DNA from: Ignatzschineria indica
GTDB lineage: Bacteria; Pseudomonadota; Gammaproteobacteria; Cardiobacteriales; Wohlfahrtiimonadaceae
Assembly (NCBI RefSeq): GCF_003121925.1
Contig: NZ_QEWR01000006.1
Span: 1-64,000 of the forward strand
Length of the DNA: 64,000 nucleotides
Direction of reading: 5' to 3'
The position numbers and the translations under genes are program-made. This document shows positions 1 to 11,362 of this stretch, one piece after another. The notes under the pieces are model-generated. The model was given only the letters and a program-made list of their open reading frames with translations. It was not told the origin of the DNA and made no database searches. Positions within the stretch are counted from its first letter, which is position 1. Each line of letters starts with the position of its first letter.

Positions 1-613
1 CGTATCTGGCGCAGTTACCTCGCCTGGTTCTGATTCATTTCCTGAATCATCTTTTAACACGACTTCTAGCTCTTCACCATTCGTTAATGGCGGATCTAAC
101 TTAATGTCAAAGTTTCCATCAGCATCAACTTCGCCTTCGGCAATGACCTTACCGTCAGCATCTTTAATGATTACGTCAGCATTTGGTTCACCTTTACCAC
201 TAACGTTAGTACCATCTTCGGAAACCACTAAATCAGTTGGTACATCTGGTGCTGTCGTATCTGGTGCAGTTACCTCACCTGGTTTTGATTCATTTCCTGA
301 ATCATCTTTTAACACAACGTCTAGCTCTTCCCCATTCGTTAATGGCGGATCTAACTTAATGTCAAAGTTTCCATCAGCATCAACTTCGCCTTCGGCAATG
401 ACCTTACCGTCAGCATCTTTAATGATTACGTCAGCATTTTGTTCACCTTTACCACTAACGTTAGTACCATCTTCGGAAACCACTAAATCAGTTGGTACAT
501 CTGGTGCTGTCGTATCTGGTGCAGTTACCTCACCTGGTTTTGATTCATTTCCTGAAAACTTTCCGTCACTATCACTACTGGAAGACAACGCGGCAACTAA
601 TCCTCCTGCGGCA
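1..613 (-). repeat. 255-bp in-frame tandem repeat of the adhesin gene
   Basis: The sequence at 1-255 recurs at 256-510, and the first part of another unit continues to about 545. Units 1 and 2 differ at only about seven positions, one of which changes a residue (EPNAD versus EQNAD). The unit is exactly 85 codons, so gain or loss of copies keeps the frame. Such high identity suggests recent duplication or gene conversion. Confidence 0.9.
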
Positions 614-900
614 ACTCCCCCAGCTAAAAGAGGCAACCATGCAATTCCATCCTCATCATCTTCAAAAAGAAGGTCAGAATGAAGATCATCGTGAAGAAGA
701 AAGAAGTTCTCTATCACAATGACTTGTCCATTCTTAAGTTTTAAGACAAGATTATTTCCCTCTTGAATAAACTCAGCGACATCGGCACGATACATGCCCG
801 TATGAACGATAGAAGCATCGTTTAATACAATTTTGGAACTATTAACTGTAACTTCGTTAGATGATTTTTTATTTACAACTAAGAATGTTGAGCTAGACAT
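1..900 (-). CDS. BapA-like large repeat adhesin, N-terminal part (cut by window edge)
   Basis: The gene reads leftwards out of the window, so only its first 300 codons are present and there is no stop. There is no Sec signal peptide. Residues 1-80 are a beta-rich module like the BapA prefix domain of type I-secreted biofilm adhesins; an acidic patch (about 79-85) and a Gly/Ala-rich hydrophobic stretch (91-105) follow. From about residue 117 come Ig-like repeats of 85 residues (255 bp), each containing DTTAPDVPTDLVVSEDG and DPPLTNGEEL. Two nearly complete units are visible and a third begins at the edge. The ATG at 900 has AAGG about 9 nt upstream. I infer a surface or biofilm adhesin; the C-terminal secretion signal and any RTX region lie outside the window. 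Confidence 0.8.
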   Translation of the reverse strand, partial: MSSSTFLVVNKKSSNEVTVNSSKIVLNDASIVHTGMYRADVAEFIQEGNNLVLKLKNGQVIVIENFFLLHDDLHSDLLFEDDEDGIAWLPLLAGGVAAGGLVAALSSSSDSDGKFSGNESKPGEVTAPDTTAPDVPTDLVVSEDGTNVSGKGEQNADVIIKDADGKVIAEGEVDADGNFDIKLDPPLTNGEELDVVLKDDSGNESKPGEVTAPDTTAPDVPTDLVVSEDGTNVSGKGEPNADVIIKDADGKVIAEGEVDADGNFDIKLDPPLTNGEELEVVLKDDSGNESEPGEVTAPDT

Positions 901-960
901 AACTATGACCTTAATTTTTTAATTCACTGATGAGGAATAAATGAAGCAGAGCATAACCTG

Positions 961-980
961 GTATGTTGCACGCAACATAC
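961..980. promoter_or_regulatory. perfect palindrome upstream of adhesin (operator candidate)
   Basis: GTATGTTGC is followed by two bases and then its exact complement GCAACATAC. The 2-nt spacer is too short for a good RNA hairpin, so a dimeric repressor or activator site is more likely. It lies 61-80 bp upstream of the adhesin ATG, within the expected promoter region. The cognate regulator is not identifiable here. Confidence 0.5.
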
Positions 981-1134
981 TATAAGGAAATCTAATCTAT
1001 TATCCTTTAAGCAGATAAATGATTAACTCTTAATATATTTTAAATGATATTGATGAGGGGCTTTCTAAACGTATTAATATATTAAAATAATAATACCTAC
1101 TAATGGTAATCTTAATCTTTATGATATATACAAT

Positions 1135-1563
1135 CTATAATTTCTTGAGACTGTTCTTGATAATAAAAGGTTTACCTTTAAAATCTACGGACAATATATA
1201 ATCCTGATAATATTGACCATCATTAACTTGTAAAGTCATATCATAGATAGAACTCTGCCCTAAGCAGTTTTCCACCCGAAAACTATAGTCTCCTGGACTT
1301 AAGTAATATTGCTGGTGTTCGTTAATTAAATAACTACCCACCTTTTGCCCATTAATATAGAGTTCGATCGGACAACTACTCTCTGTTAACTGACCGTTAC
1401 CACCAATTTTCCTATCTCTTTCAACATTTATAAGAAGCTTATCCGAGGATACACCTTCAAGCGGTGGATGATAATCAATTGCGGCATTAGCGACAGCCAA
1501 AAAAACCATAAACACAGAAATAAAAACTGCTCTAACAATTGACTTTAAAAAAATATTTCTCAT
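1135..1563 (-). CDS. small secreted or periplasmic protein of unknown function
   Basis: I do not recognise this family. Starting at the ATG at 1563 the protein has 142 residues and a clear Sec signal peptide (basic MRNIFLKSIVR, hydrophobic core, cleavage after AVANA). A longer version from the ATG at 1605 would put 14 extra residues before the signal, which is less likely; neither start has a good ribosome-binding site. The mature part is beta-rich, with two cysteines (SSCPIELYINGQKV and ENCLGQS) that could form a disulphide, and phrases such as ELYINGQKVGSYL and SPGDYSFRVENC that resemble small beta-sandwich envelope proteins. It is separated from the adhesin by 234 bp and transcribed in the same direction. 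Confidence 0.6.
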   Translation of the reverse strand: MRNIFLKSIVRAVFISVFMVFLAVANAAIDYHPPLEGVSSDKLLINVERDRKIGGNGQLTESSCPIELYINGQKVGSYLINEHQQYYLSPGDYSFRVENCLGQSSIYDMTLQVNDGQYYQDYILSVDFKGKPFIIKNSLKKL

Positions 1564-1769
1564 AAATTTATATAATAACTTTGGGCAACATATCAAAAGC
1601 GACATAAAATAACTTGCTCAGTATATATACAGATAATATATGTGTCAATAATCATAAATAATTGTATAAGCCCCAAACACCAGCATTATTCATATACTTC
1701 GAAGTTTTTTGTTTTTAGAAAAGTATTGTAAATAAAATAAAAAAATAAATATAATTTCAAGACAAAATA

Positions 1770-1794
1770 AAAGCCTCGTAAGTTTACGAGGCTT
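1770..1794 (-). terminator. gyrB terminator
   Basis: AAGCCTCGT and ACGAGGCTT form a 9-bp stem with a 6-nt loop. Read on the minus strand it is followed by TTATTTTG. It lies 39 bp beyond the gyrB stop. Confidence 0.85.
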
Positions 1795-1832
1795 CGATAA
1801 AACAGACAGTACAGGACTACTAAATATCTATA

Positions 1833-4226
<2,394 letters not shown>

Positions 4227-4475
4227 TCACAATACCTCTTTATTGATTCTGATAAAACTTTTGTAAAATTTATAGCTCTTAACTAAACCTTAATATTAAT
4301 TAATCTCTCTAATAGAGATCTCCCATAAAGTTCAATGAAAGCCCTATAAACTTTTTATGATAATTCTGTAATAAGTTTGTAATAGCTCTGCAATAATTTT
4401 GCCACCTAATCTACAATTAAATTTGTCAAAAAATTGCAAAAAACTACTAATCTTTTTTCTTATAATAGCTCTCGA

Positions 4476-5570
4476 TTATACCATTTTTTGCGCAATCCCG
4501 TCATTAAGTTGATAGTAACTTCTTTCTGAGATCAGAGTAGGATCGGTTAACTCAGGAAACTCATCTGCTTCTAAGCAGGTCACAAAGAGCTGCGATTTTT
4601 GCGCAATCAACTCCTCAAGAAGAATACGCCGCTTCTCTTGATCAAGCTCTGCAGTTAAATCATCCATTAAGAGAATCGTTGAAGCATTTTGAAGTTTCTG
4701 ATGTAACTGAATTTGTGAAAGCATCAGCGCAATCGTTGCCAGCTTAATTTCACCACGTGATAGATGTTGTGTCACAATTCGTCCATTGCAACGTAGCGTA
4801 AAATCTCCTCGATGGGGACCTACCCGAGTAAAGGTCATCTGCCGATCCCGCTCTCTTGCCGTAAAGAGCTCCTCTTGCAATGCCCCTTCTGTAAATCCCG
4901 AAAGGTAATCTAAACGCCAAGCGGCATCTTGATCAATCAACCTTCCTAACAATAGGACAACTGAAGGGGTAATCTCCTCCACAAATCTCCGGCGATAACC
5001 ATTTAATATCTCCCCCGATTCCGCTAATTCCAATTCAATGCTATTTAAAACAGCATTGGAGTAGCCCCCTTTTAGAGCAGCATTCCGTTGAGAGAGTGCC
5101 TTATCATAGCGTTGCCAGATACTGTGATAGAGATCGTAATTTTGAAATAACCCCCAATCCATAAATTGCCGGCGAGCTTTCGGCTCTGCCATCAGCTGTG
5201 TGCCGGTATCAGGCCCTAAAAAGAGCATCGGCAATAGTTTTGCAAGATGAGATCGACGCCGAATATTCTCACCATCTTGGCGAACGACTAACTCCGTTTT
5301 TGTTCGCTCAAGCCCTAAGCGAGAAGTCACTACCCCATCTAAAGAACGAAGCTCAGCAATAGCGCGAAGATAATCCGTTCCTTCGCAGATCGCTTGATTG
5401 ATACGGGAGGTTCTAAAGGAATGGGTTTGAGATAAAAAGTAGAGCGCCTCAAGTAGTGAGGTCTTACCTGATGCATTTTTCCCGACAATTAAATTAAATT
5501 GCGAGTCAAAATCAAACTTTTGACTCGCTAAATGTCTAAAATTTTCAACTTGTAAAGATTGAATAATCAC
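4476..5570 (-). CDS. recF: DNA replication and repair protein RecF
   Basis: RecF is an SMC-like ABC ATPase that helps load RecA at gaps together with RecO and RecR. The Walker A motif is GKNASGKTS (residues 30-38), the ABC signature is LSRGEIK (about 275) and the Walker B region is ILLMDDLTAELD. The length of 364 residues is normal. The start codon is GTG at 5570, only 6 nt after the dnaN stop, with a weak ribosome-binding site, so translation is probably coupled to dnaN. It ends 249 bp before gyrB. Confidence 0.97.
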   Translation of the reverse strand: MIIQSLQVENFRHLASQKFDFDSQFNLIVGKNASGKTSLLEALYFLSQTHSFRTSRINQAICEGTDYLRAIAELRSLDGVVTSRLGLERTKTELVVRQDGENIRRRSHLAKLLPMLFLGPDTGTQLMAEPKARRQFMDWGLFQNYDLYHSIWQRYDKALSQRNAALKGGYSNAVLNSIELELAESGEILNGYRRRFVEEITPSVVLLLGRLIDQDAAWRLDYLSGFTEGALQEELFTARERDRQMTFTRVGPHRGDFTLRCNGRIVTQHLSRGEIKLATIALMLSQIQLHQKLQNASTILLMDDLTAELDQEKRRILLEELIAQKSQLFVTCLEADEFPELTDPTLISERSYYQLNDGIAQKMV

Positions 5571-5576
5571 TCTGAA

Positions 5577-6677
5577 TTAGAGTCTCATCGGCATAACAAC
5601 ATAACTGACACCATTACTATCTGAATTCTGAATCAGACAACTTGAGTTAATGGCCGTAAAACTTAAACGAACCATATCATCATCGAGGGCTTTTAGCGCA
5701 TCAATCAGATATCCCACATTGAAGGCTGTTGTGAAGGTTTCCCCTTGGTAATTCACCTCAACCTCCTCCTCTGCTTGCTCCTGCTCAGGATTATTAACCT
5801 GTAATTTTAGAAGATAATCGGAGACTGTAAAACGAATACCGCGGAATTTATCTTGAGACAAGACGGATGCACGATTAAGCGCTTCGATCAATCCGACCCG
5901 ATCCGCCACAATAATTTTATCCCCTAATGGAGGAACAACACGCTTATAATCAGGGAACTTGCCATCGATCAGTTTTGTTGTAAAGACAATACTTCCTAAC
6001 TCTACACGCAGATGATTTTCGCTAAGCTCTAAATGAACTGGTGCCGATTCATTTTCAATAAGCTTCAGTAACTCTTCGACCCCTTTTCGAGGGATGATCA
6101 GCTGTTTTTGCATCTCAGAACTCTCCGGCAATTGGAGATAAGAGACAGAAAGACGATGTCCATCCGTTGCAACAGCATTGAGCTCTGTATCATTAACATC
6201 TAACAATAGACCATTTAAGAAGTATCGCACATCGGAAACGGCCATAGAGAAAGCAACCTTTTCAATCAGGCGACGAAGCTCATTTTTCGGCAGAGTCAAT
6301 GTCTTTTCAAATTCTAAATGATCCGATACCGGATACTCATCTACCGGTAAGCAACTTAAGGTAAATCGTGAACGGCCCGCAGTGATAATTGCTCGCAGAT
6401 TATCAACCTCAATCTGCACTTCAATGCCTTCTGGCAATGCTTTTAATATATCGAATAACTTTCTTGCCGGGAATGTAATGGCGCCCTGATCAACAGGGAT
6501 ATGGGGAAATGAGCAAGTTAACTCAATCTCCAAATCGGTGGTAGTGAGCGTAATCTCATCATCACTCGCAACACATTTAACATTCGCTAAAATGGGAAGC
6601 GTCTGCGTTCTATCAATTACACCGATGATCGCCTGCAGAGGCTTCATCAACTGTTCTCTTTGAATAACTAACTTCAT
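5577..6677 (-). CDS. dnaN: DNA polymerase III beta clamp
   Basis: The beta sliding clamp tethers polymerase III to DNA. The protein has 366 residues, the same as E. coli, with three clamp folds, the conserved segment TDGHRLSVS in the second domain, and the canonical C-terminus YVVMPMRL that forms the protein-binding pocket. The start MKLVIQREQLMKPL matches the family, and AGAGGACC lies just upstream of the ATG. It is the first gene of dnaN-recF. In most bacteria dnaA lies immediately upstream; here a gamma-carbonic anhydrase gene occupies that place. Confidence 0.98.
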   Translation of the reverse strand: MKLVIQREQLMKPLQAIIGVIDRTQTLPILANVKCVASDDEITLTTTDLEIELTCSFPHIPVDQGAITFPARKLFDILKALPEGIEVQIEVDNLRAIITAGRSRFTLSCLPVDEYPVSDHLEFEKTLTLPKNELRRLIEKVAFSMAVSDVRYFLNGLLLDVNDTELNAVATDGHRLSVSYLQLPESSEMQKQLIIPRKGVEELLKLIENESAPVHLELSENHLRVELGSIVFTTKLIDGKFPDYKRVVPPLGDKIIVADRVGLIEALNRASVLSQDKFRGIRFTVSDYLLKLQVNNPEQEQAEEEVEVNYQGETFTTAFNVGYLIDALKALDDDMVRLSFTAINSSCLIQNSDSNGVSYVVMPMRL

Positions 6678-7012
6678 AGGTCCTCTTTTAGTCTCTTCTT
6701 GGGTGAGCGATAGATATCGACGTTAACCAATATCTTTCTGAAATCGTCTCACATAAGATGTCGCTCACTATTACAGATCTGAAATTTTGCAGATATTGAT
6801 CTTCAAAATTATAGCATGATATTTAAGAGCTTGCTATTGGTAAAAGCAAGTAGAAATCGGCGATCTCAAGCGATAGCCACTAATTATCTTGCTCTACCAG
6901 ACTTATCCACAAACTTGTTAACAACCTCATTAATTGCAATCTTTTACTACCATCTTCTATTACTATTTAATAGCCGTGAATTTACTCCGTCATGCCTCAA
7001 TATAATGGCTTT
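6678..7012. other. intergenic region upstream of dnaN, minor oriC candidate
   Basis: This AT-rich 335-bp gap holds the dnaN promoter region, one perfect DnaA box (6903-6911) and, 4 bp further on, the palindrome TTGTTAACAA (6915-6924). I see no cluster of DnaA boxes and no array of AT-rich 13-mers, so an origin here is possible but not shown. The box may instead be left over from a former dnaA-dnaN junction or may regulate dnaN. Confidence 0.4.
6903..6911 (+). promoter_or_regulatory. consensus DnaA box
   Basis: TTATCCACA matches the strong R1-type DnaA box exactly. It lies about 230 bp upstream of the dnaN start codon. Confidence 0.7.
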
Positions 7013-7570
7013 CTATAAACCTTCTTTCAAATACCGATCCTTTAAGGTGACATATTGTTTTGCAGAGAGATAGAGTCCTTCAATCTCCTCTTCACTCAAT
7101 ACCTTAATTCTTCGTGCCGGCGCCCCTACCCAAACTTCACCACTTCTCACAACTTTTCCCGGCGCTAAGAGCGCACCAGCCCCTAAAATACTGTGCGGCT
7201 CCACCCGTGAACCATCGAGTAAAATAGCGCGCATACCGATCAAAACCCCATCTCCAATGGTACAACCATGCAACATAGCGCCATGTCCAACTGTGACATC
7301 ATTACCAATAATAGTAGGATATCCATCAGGAGGATTTGCACCAGGATTGGTCACATGGATTATAGATCCATCCTGAATATTGGTTCGATCACCAATCACA
7401 ACACGATTAACATCGGCACGAATCACAACTCCCGGCCAGATTGAGACATCTTCTCCTAACGCAACATCACCAATAATGGTTGAACTTGAGTGAACCCAAC
7501 TTTTCTGCCCTATTTTCGGTGTCATTCCCTCAAATGTAATAATATTCTCTGCCACTAAATTCTCTGCCAT
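7013..7570 (-). CDS. gamma-carbonic anhydrase family protein (YrdA/PaaY-like)
   Basis: This 185-residue left-handed beta-helix protein belongs to the gamma-class carbonic anhydrase-like family of hexapeptide repeats. The three histidines expected to bind metal are present: H72 (SIIHVTNPG), H96 and H101 (VTVGHGAMLHGCTIGD). The start MAENLVAENIITFEGMTPKIG and the end fit family lengths (about 180). Some members hydrate CO2, while others such as PaaY are thioesterases or have no known activity, so the reaction is not certain. It lies alone between dnaN and pheA. Its stop overlaps an AT-rich spacer with no clear terminator. Confidence 0.9.
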   Translation of the reverse strand: MAENLVAENIITFEGMTPKIGQKSWVHSSSTIIGDVALGEDVSIWPGVVIRADVNRVVIGDRTNIQDGSIIHVTNPGANPPDGYPTIIGNDVTVGHGAMLHGCTIGDGVLIGMRAILLDGSRVEPHSILGAGALLAPGKVVRSGEVWVGAPARRIKVLSEEEIEGLYLSAKQYVTLKDRYLKEGL

Positions 7571-7876
7571 TAACCTATCTCCTAGACTACAACTTTTTTA
7601 CACTTCAATTTTGTACCCATCATCATGAGCACTAAAGAATTCTGATGACCGATCTATTCAGCACCAATCATTAAGTACCGAACATTAAGTATTGATCATT
7701 CAGTATCACTATTACGAATGATTATTTAGTGAATGATATTCGTGAATGATCATTGTCATTCTATAACAATTCATTCTATAGTAATTTGAGCAACCAAAAA
7801 TATTAATAAACGCACCATCGAGCGTTAACAGAAATATTCGATCATCAAAATCATGTATGGAATTATGGAATAGAGA
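7571..7876. other. intergenic region between divergent gamma-CA gene and pheA
   Basis: The 306 bp hold both promoters and several degenerate direct repeats (variants of CATTAAGTA around 7670-7710 and of GAATGATATTCGTG around 7720-7780). I looked for a phenylalanine-rich leader peptide and attenuator in front of pheA and found none. Confidence 0.4.
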
Positions 7877-9022
7877 ATGAAGAAGAGTGTTACATCCGAA
7901 GAGAAGATCTCTCAAAATGAGCAGATTACAACTGAAGAATCATCAACAACTGACCCCTTAGCCCCCCATAGAGCGGCTATCGATAAGATTGATGCAGAAA
8001 TTTTGCACCTCCTGAATGAACGCGCTAAAGAGGCAAAAGCGATCGGCGATATTAAGATCGCAAGTGGTGATAGTGAAATGTATCGCCCGGAGAGAGAAGC
8101 TCAAGTTCTAAAGAGTAAAATGGCAGCAAATCCAGGGCCTATTCCAGATATCGATATTGCCCGTCTCTTTCGCGAGATTATGTCTGTCTGTCTCTCATTA
8201 GAGAAACCGCTCAATATTGCTTACTTAGGCCCGGAAGGAACTTTTACTGAAGAGGCAGCCATTAAACACTTCGGCGGTGCGGCGAAACGCCTTCCCATTC
8301 GAACGATCGATGAGATCTTTCATGCCGTAGAGTCAGGAAAGTTTGATTTTGGTGTTGTTCCCATTGAAAACTCAACGGAAGGAGCAGTGAATCAGACTCT
8401 CGACTGCTTCCCCACCTCAAATGTCTATATCTGTGGTGAAACAGAGTTAAAGATCCACCAAAACTTAATGTCCCATGAATCTGAGCTACAATCGATCAAG
8501 ACTGTTTATGCTCATCCACAATCCCTAGCTCAATGTCGTTCCTGGCTCGATGAGTATCTTCCTCATGCAGAGCGTATCGCTACAAACTCCAATGCCGGTG
8601 CAGTTCAACGCGCCAATAACGAATCGGGAACTGCGGCCTTAGGAGGGAAGCAAGCAGCTGAAGTCTACGGCGTCCCCATATTGGAAAAAAATATTGAAGA
8701 TAATCTCACCAATAGTACGCGGTTTCTAATTATCGGCACAAAACGTATCCCACCAAGTGGTAATGATAAGACAACGATACTTGTCTCGGCCAATGATCGC
8801 CCCGGCTTGTTGCTCCATCTAATTGCGCCACTCTCAAAGTACAATATTACAATGACACGCATTGAGTCCCGCCCCTCTAAAAATAGCAATTGGAGCTATA
8901 TCTTCTTTATCGATGTTTTAGGACATTTTGAGGAACATGGCTTAAAATTAGCTTTAAAAGAGATTGAAGAGGTCTCCTCTTTCTTTAAGGTATTGGGATC
9001 CTATCCCGTTGCTCTCTACTGA
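7877..9022 (+). CDS. pheA: bifunctional chorismate mutase / prephenate dehydratase (P-protein)
   Basis: The P-protein converts chorismate to prephenate and then to phenylpyruvate, the committed steps to phenylalanine. Residues about 30-110 are an AroQ chorismate mutase (IDKIDAEILHLLNERA, KAIGDIK). About 112-290 is the prephenate dehydratase, opening with IAYLGPEGTFTEEAA and containing the catalytic Thr-Arg-Phe in NSTRFLIIG. About 297-381 is an ACT domain with the phenylalanine-binding motif ESRPSK. The 381 residues are normal for the family. The first 28 residues are polar and probably disordered. GGAATAGAG precedes the ATG. It is a single-gene unit closed by the hairpin at 9194. Confidence 0.96.
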   Translation: MKKSVTSEEKISQNEQITTEESSTTDPLAPHRAAIDKIDAEILHLLNERAKEAKAIGDIKIASGDSEMYRPEREAQVLKSKMAANPGPIPDIDIARLFREIMSVCLSLEKPLNIAYLGPEGTFTEEAAIKHFGGAAKRLPIRTIDEIFHAVESGKFDFGVVPIENSTEGAVNQTLDCFPTSNVYICGETELKIHQNLMSHESELQSIKTVYAHPQSLAQCRSWLDEYLPHAERIATNSNAGAVQRANNESGTAALGGKQAAEVYGVPILEKNIEDNLTNSTRFLIIGTKRIPPSGNDKTTILVSANDRPGLLLHLIAPLSKYNITMTRIESRPSKNSNWSYIFFIDVLGHFEEHGLKLALKEIEEVSSFFKVLGSYPVALY

Positions 9023-9094
9023 TAGCAGTAAGCTCAATCAGTTCGATAGAGGGAATAGATATAGAGGAGATAGATAAATAGCCCATGGTAAATA

Positions 9095-9126
9095 GATATC
9101 TATCCATTGCGATATCTATCCATTGC
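9095..9126. repeat. 16-bp perfect tandem duplication
   Basis: GATATCTATCCATTGC occurs twice without a gap between the pheA stop and its terminator. It is one of many short intergenic tandem repeats in this window. Confidence 0.9.
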
Positions 9127-9193
9127 CGGTTTCAATAAACTGAAATCTTCATAATGATAGAATAGTAAGCAGTTATAGTAAAAATTTAGCGTG

Positions 9194-9218
9194 AAGGTCG
9201 GTACTTACCGGCCTTTTT
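9194..9218 (+). terminator. pheA terminator
   Basis: AAGGTCGGTA pairs with TACCGGCCTT (10 bp with one G-U) and is followed by TTT. Confidence 0.75.
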
Positions 9219-9293
9219 GATCTTTTAGATTTTCCTCTTATCACCCTATCAACTCTTCCCGAAAGGGCGTCGTATTACAATAAGGAATACTTC

Positions 9294-9698
9294 ATGGAAA
9301 AAATTTCACTTCCTAAACCAGATATTGTCTTTATCAAAAATCTTCAACTCGATGTTATTATCGGCATCTATCCCCATGAACGCACGAACTCTCAACCCAT
9401 TACGCTCAATCTTGAGATGGAATGGAATAACCGCCCTGCAGCAAATAGTGATGATATTACTCTGACGCTTGACTATGAAAAGGTGAGTAATTACATTAAA
9501 GATTTTGCCAAAAACTCCTCCTTTCAACTCGTAGAAACCTTTACTGAACTATTAGCTAAAAAACTGATCGAAGAATTTAATATTCCGGCATTAACGATCG
9601 AACTCAATAAGCTTCAAGCAATTGAACAGACTGATGCTGTAGGTGTAAGAATCTATCGAGAAAGAGACCATTACCTCACAGAAACGCTCAGCGAGTAG
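9294..9698 (+). CDS. folB: dihydroneopterin aldolase
   Basis: FolB splits 7,8-dihydroneopterin to 6-hydroxymethyl-dihydropterin and glycolaldehyde in folate synthesis. The 134-residue protein has the family pattern: IKNLQLDVIIGIYPHERTNSQ with the pterin-anchoring region, then DYEKVSNYI, LVETFTELLAKKL (glutamate that binds pterin) and a C-terminal LNKLQAIEQTDAVGVRIYRER, where the lysine corresponds to the catalytic one. An N-terminal extension of about ten residues precedes the usual start. AAGGA lies 7 nt before the ATG. It stands alone and ends at a bidirectional terminator shared with dadA. Confidence 0.92.
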   Translation: MEKISLPKPDIVFIKNLQLDVIIGIYPHERTNSQPITLNLEMEWNNRPAANSDDITLTLDYEKVSNYIKDFAKNSSFQLVETFTELLAKKLIEEFNIPALTIELNKLQAIEQTDAVGVRIYRERDHYLTETLSE

Positions 9699-9775
9699 GA
9701 AGCAGACGTAAAAGAGAGAGGAGAGATAAACGCAAAAAATAGATGTTCAACAGCGACAATTTCCCAACCATAAAA

Positions 9776-9802
9776 AAGAGGCTCATCTTCAATGAGCCTC
9801 TT
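9776..9802. terminator. bidirectional terminator between folB and dadA
   Basis: A perfect 11-bp stem (AAGAGGCTCAT / ATGAGCCTCTT) with a 5-nt loop separates the convergent genes. A-rich DNA on the left supplies the U-run for dadA transcripts; the right side has only a short TT. Confidence 0.8.
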
Positions 9803-9871
9803 ATAAAGATTCAATAGGGATAACGATCGTAGATATAACGATCGATTTGGTGAATCATTTGGTGAATCGAT

Positions 9872-11131
9872 TTAACGCTTATATCGCGTGATATCAAGCC
9901 CTTCAGTGCTAATCTCAGGTGTTTCTCCTGCAATCAAATCACTCACATAACGGCCACATCCTGCCGCCATGGTCCAACCGAGCGTTCCGTGACCGATATT
10001 TAAGAAGAGATTATCATATTTTGCGCGACCTAAAATAGGCGTTCCATCAGGTGTTGCCGGTCTTAAACCGGTCCAGAAAATCCCCTCTGGAATATCTCCC
10101 CCTTCCGGATAGAGATCTTTTGTCACAAATTCCAATGTCTCGCGGCGACGCGGATCAAGGCTCAAGTCATAACCCATCACTTCTGCCATACCGCCAACAC
10201 GAATACGCTCATCAAAACGGGTAATCGCAATCTTATAAGTCTCGTCCAAAATAGTGGACTTCGGCGCCATATCAGGATTTGTGATAGGGATTGTTAAAGA
10301 GTAACCTTTTAGCGGATAAACCGGGATTTCAATTCCGATCGGAGCGAGCTTTTCAGCACCATAACTCCCTAAACAGACCGCATAAGCATCTGCTGTTAAT
10401 CGCTCACCATCAACAATAACGCCGGTAACCTTCTTCCCATCTACTTCGATCTTATCGACAATAGCACCAAACTTAAATTCTACACCTAGCGCTTTTGCTT
10501 TTTCTGCAAGACGACTTGTATAGAGATAGCAATCTCCTGTCTCGTCATTAGGAAGACGGAGTCCTCCCGCTAATTTATCAACTGTTTTTGCCAATGCTGG
10601 CTCTACAGCAACGATACCATCACGATCGAGCACTTCATAAGGAACATTAAACTCCTCCAATACCGCGATATCGCTCTTAATCGCTTCCATCTGCTTTTCG
10701 GTTCTTAAGAGCTGTGTTGTCCCTAAAGTTCTCTCTTCATAATGAAGATCGATCTCAGCACGTAAATCTCTTAAACAATCTCGGCTATATTCAGAGATAC
10801 GAACCATCCGCGCCTTATTAGTTGCATAGCTCTTCTCATTACAATTTAAGAAGAGATCCCACATCCACTTATACTGTTTTAAGCTAGAGGTAGGACGAAT
10901 TGCCAAAGGTGCATGCTTGCTCTGCATAAGCCATTTAATCGCTTTCATTGGGATTCCCGGCGCCGCCCATGGGGATGCATAACCCGGTGAGATCTGCCCC
11001 GCATTACCGTAGCTTGTTTCAAGTCCTGCTCCATCCTGTCGATCAACAACGGTGACTTTAAAACCTTTTTTAGCTAAAAAATATGCGAGTGAGGTGCCAA
11101 CAGCACCGCTTCCTAATACCAATACTTGCAT
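9872..11131 (-). CDS. dadA: D-amino acid dehydrogenase
   Basis: DadA is a membrane-associated FAD enzyme that oxidises D-alanine and other D-amino acids to 2-oxo acids, passing electrons to quinone. The FAD-binding GxGxxG is at the very start ([20 protein letters not shown]), followed by the family segment [20 protein letters not shown]. The C-terminal FAD contacts are [16 protein letters not shown] and [16 protein letters not shown]. The 419 residues match DadA proteins (about 420-430). AGGAGG lies 11 nt upstream of the ATG. It is divergent from an alanine/cation symporter, which fits an alanine catabolic module; no alanine racemase gene is adjacent. Confidence 0.95.
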   Translation of the reverse strand: MQVLVLGSGAVGTSLAYFLAKKGFKVTVVDRQDGAGLETSYGNAGQISPGYASPWAAPGIPMKAIKWLMQSKHAPLAIRPTSSLKQYKWMWDLFLNCNEKSYATNKARMVRISEYSRDCLRDLRAEIDLHYEERTLGTTQLLRTEKQMEAIKSDIAVLEEFNVPYEVLDRDGIVAVEPALAKTVDKLAGGLRLPNDETGDCYLYTSRLAEKAKALGVEFKFGAIVDKIEVDGKKVTGVIVDGERLTADAYAVCLGSYGAEKLAPIGIEIPVYPLKGYSLTIPITNPDMAPKSTILDETYKIAITRFDERIRVGGMAEVMGYDLSLDPRRRETLEFVTKDLYPEGGDIPEGIFWTGLRPATPDGTPILGRAKYDNLFLNIGHGTLGWTMAAGCGRYVSDLIAGETPEISTEGLDITRYKR

Positions 11132-11362
11132 GATTACATGCCCCTCCTAGGCTCTAGTAAATACGCTTTGACTTTCATCTTTCTCTTTTTATGCTTATAA
11201 TAATCTCTTTTTGAGATACTACATGCATAATGCTTTTGTGAAGAGATCATTATACAGAGTTCTCAAAATTAGCTTAAAAATTTGCCGTAATAGTTGACTT
11301 AAACCTATAAACAAAAGCTAGCTGTTGTGCGCTATTTCCCACAATTTTAGGAATTCTGATCA

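Noticed and set aside
1-613. Possible CRISPR-like periodicity
   Set aside because: The 255-bp unit has no short repeat/unique spacer structure and is coding.
104-722. Open frames on the plus strand over the adhesin repeats
   Set aside because: They are antisense to the minus-strand adhesin frame, which has a good start and recognisable domains; the Ser-rich translation is an artefact of the repeats.
11132-11362. Glycine riboswitch before the alanine/glycine symporter
   Set aside because: The conserved glycine aptamer cores are absent.
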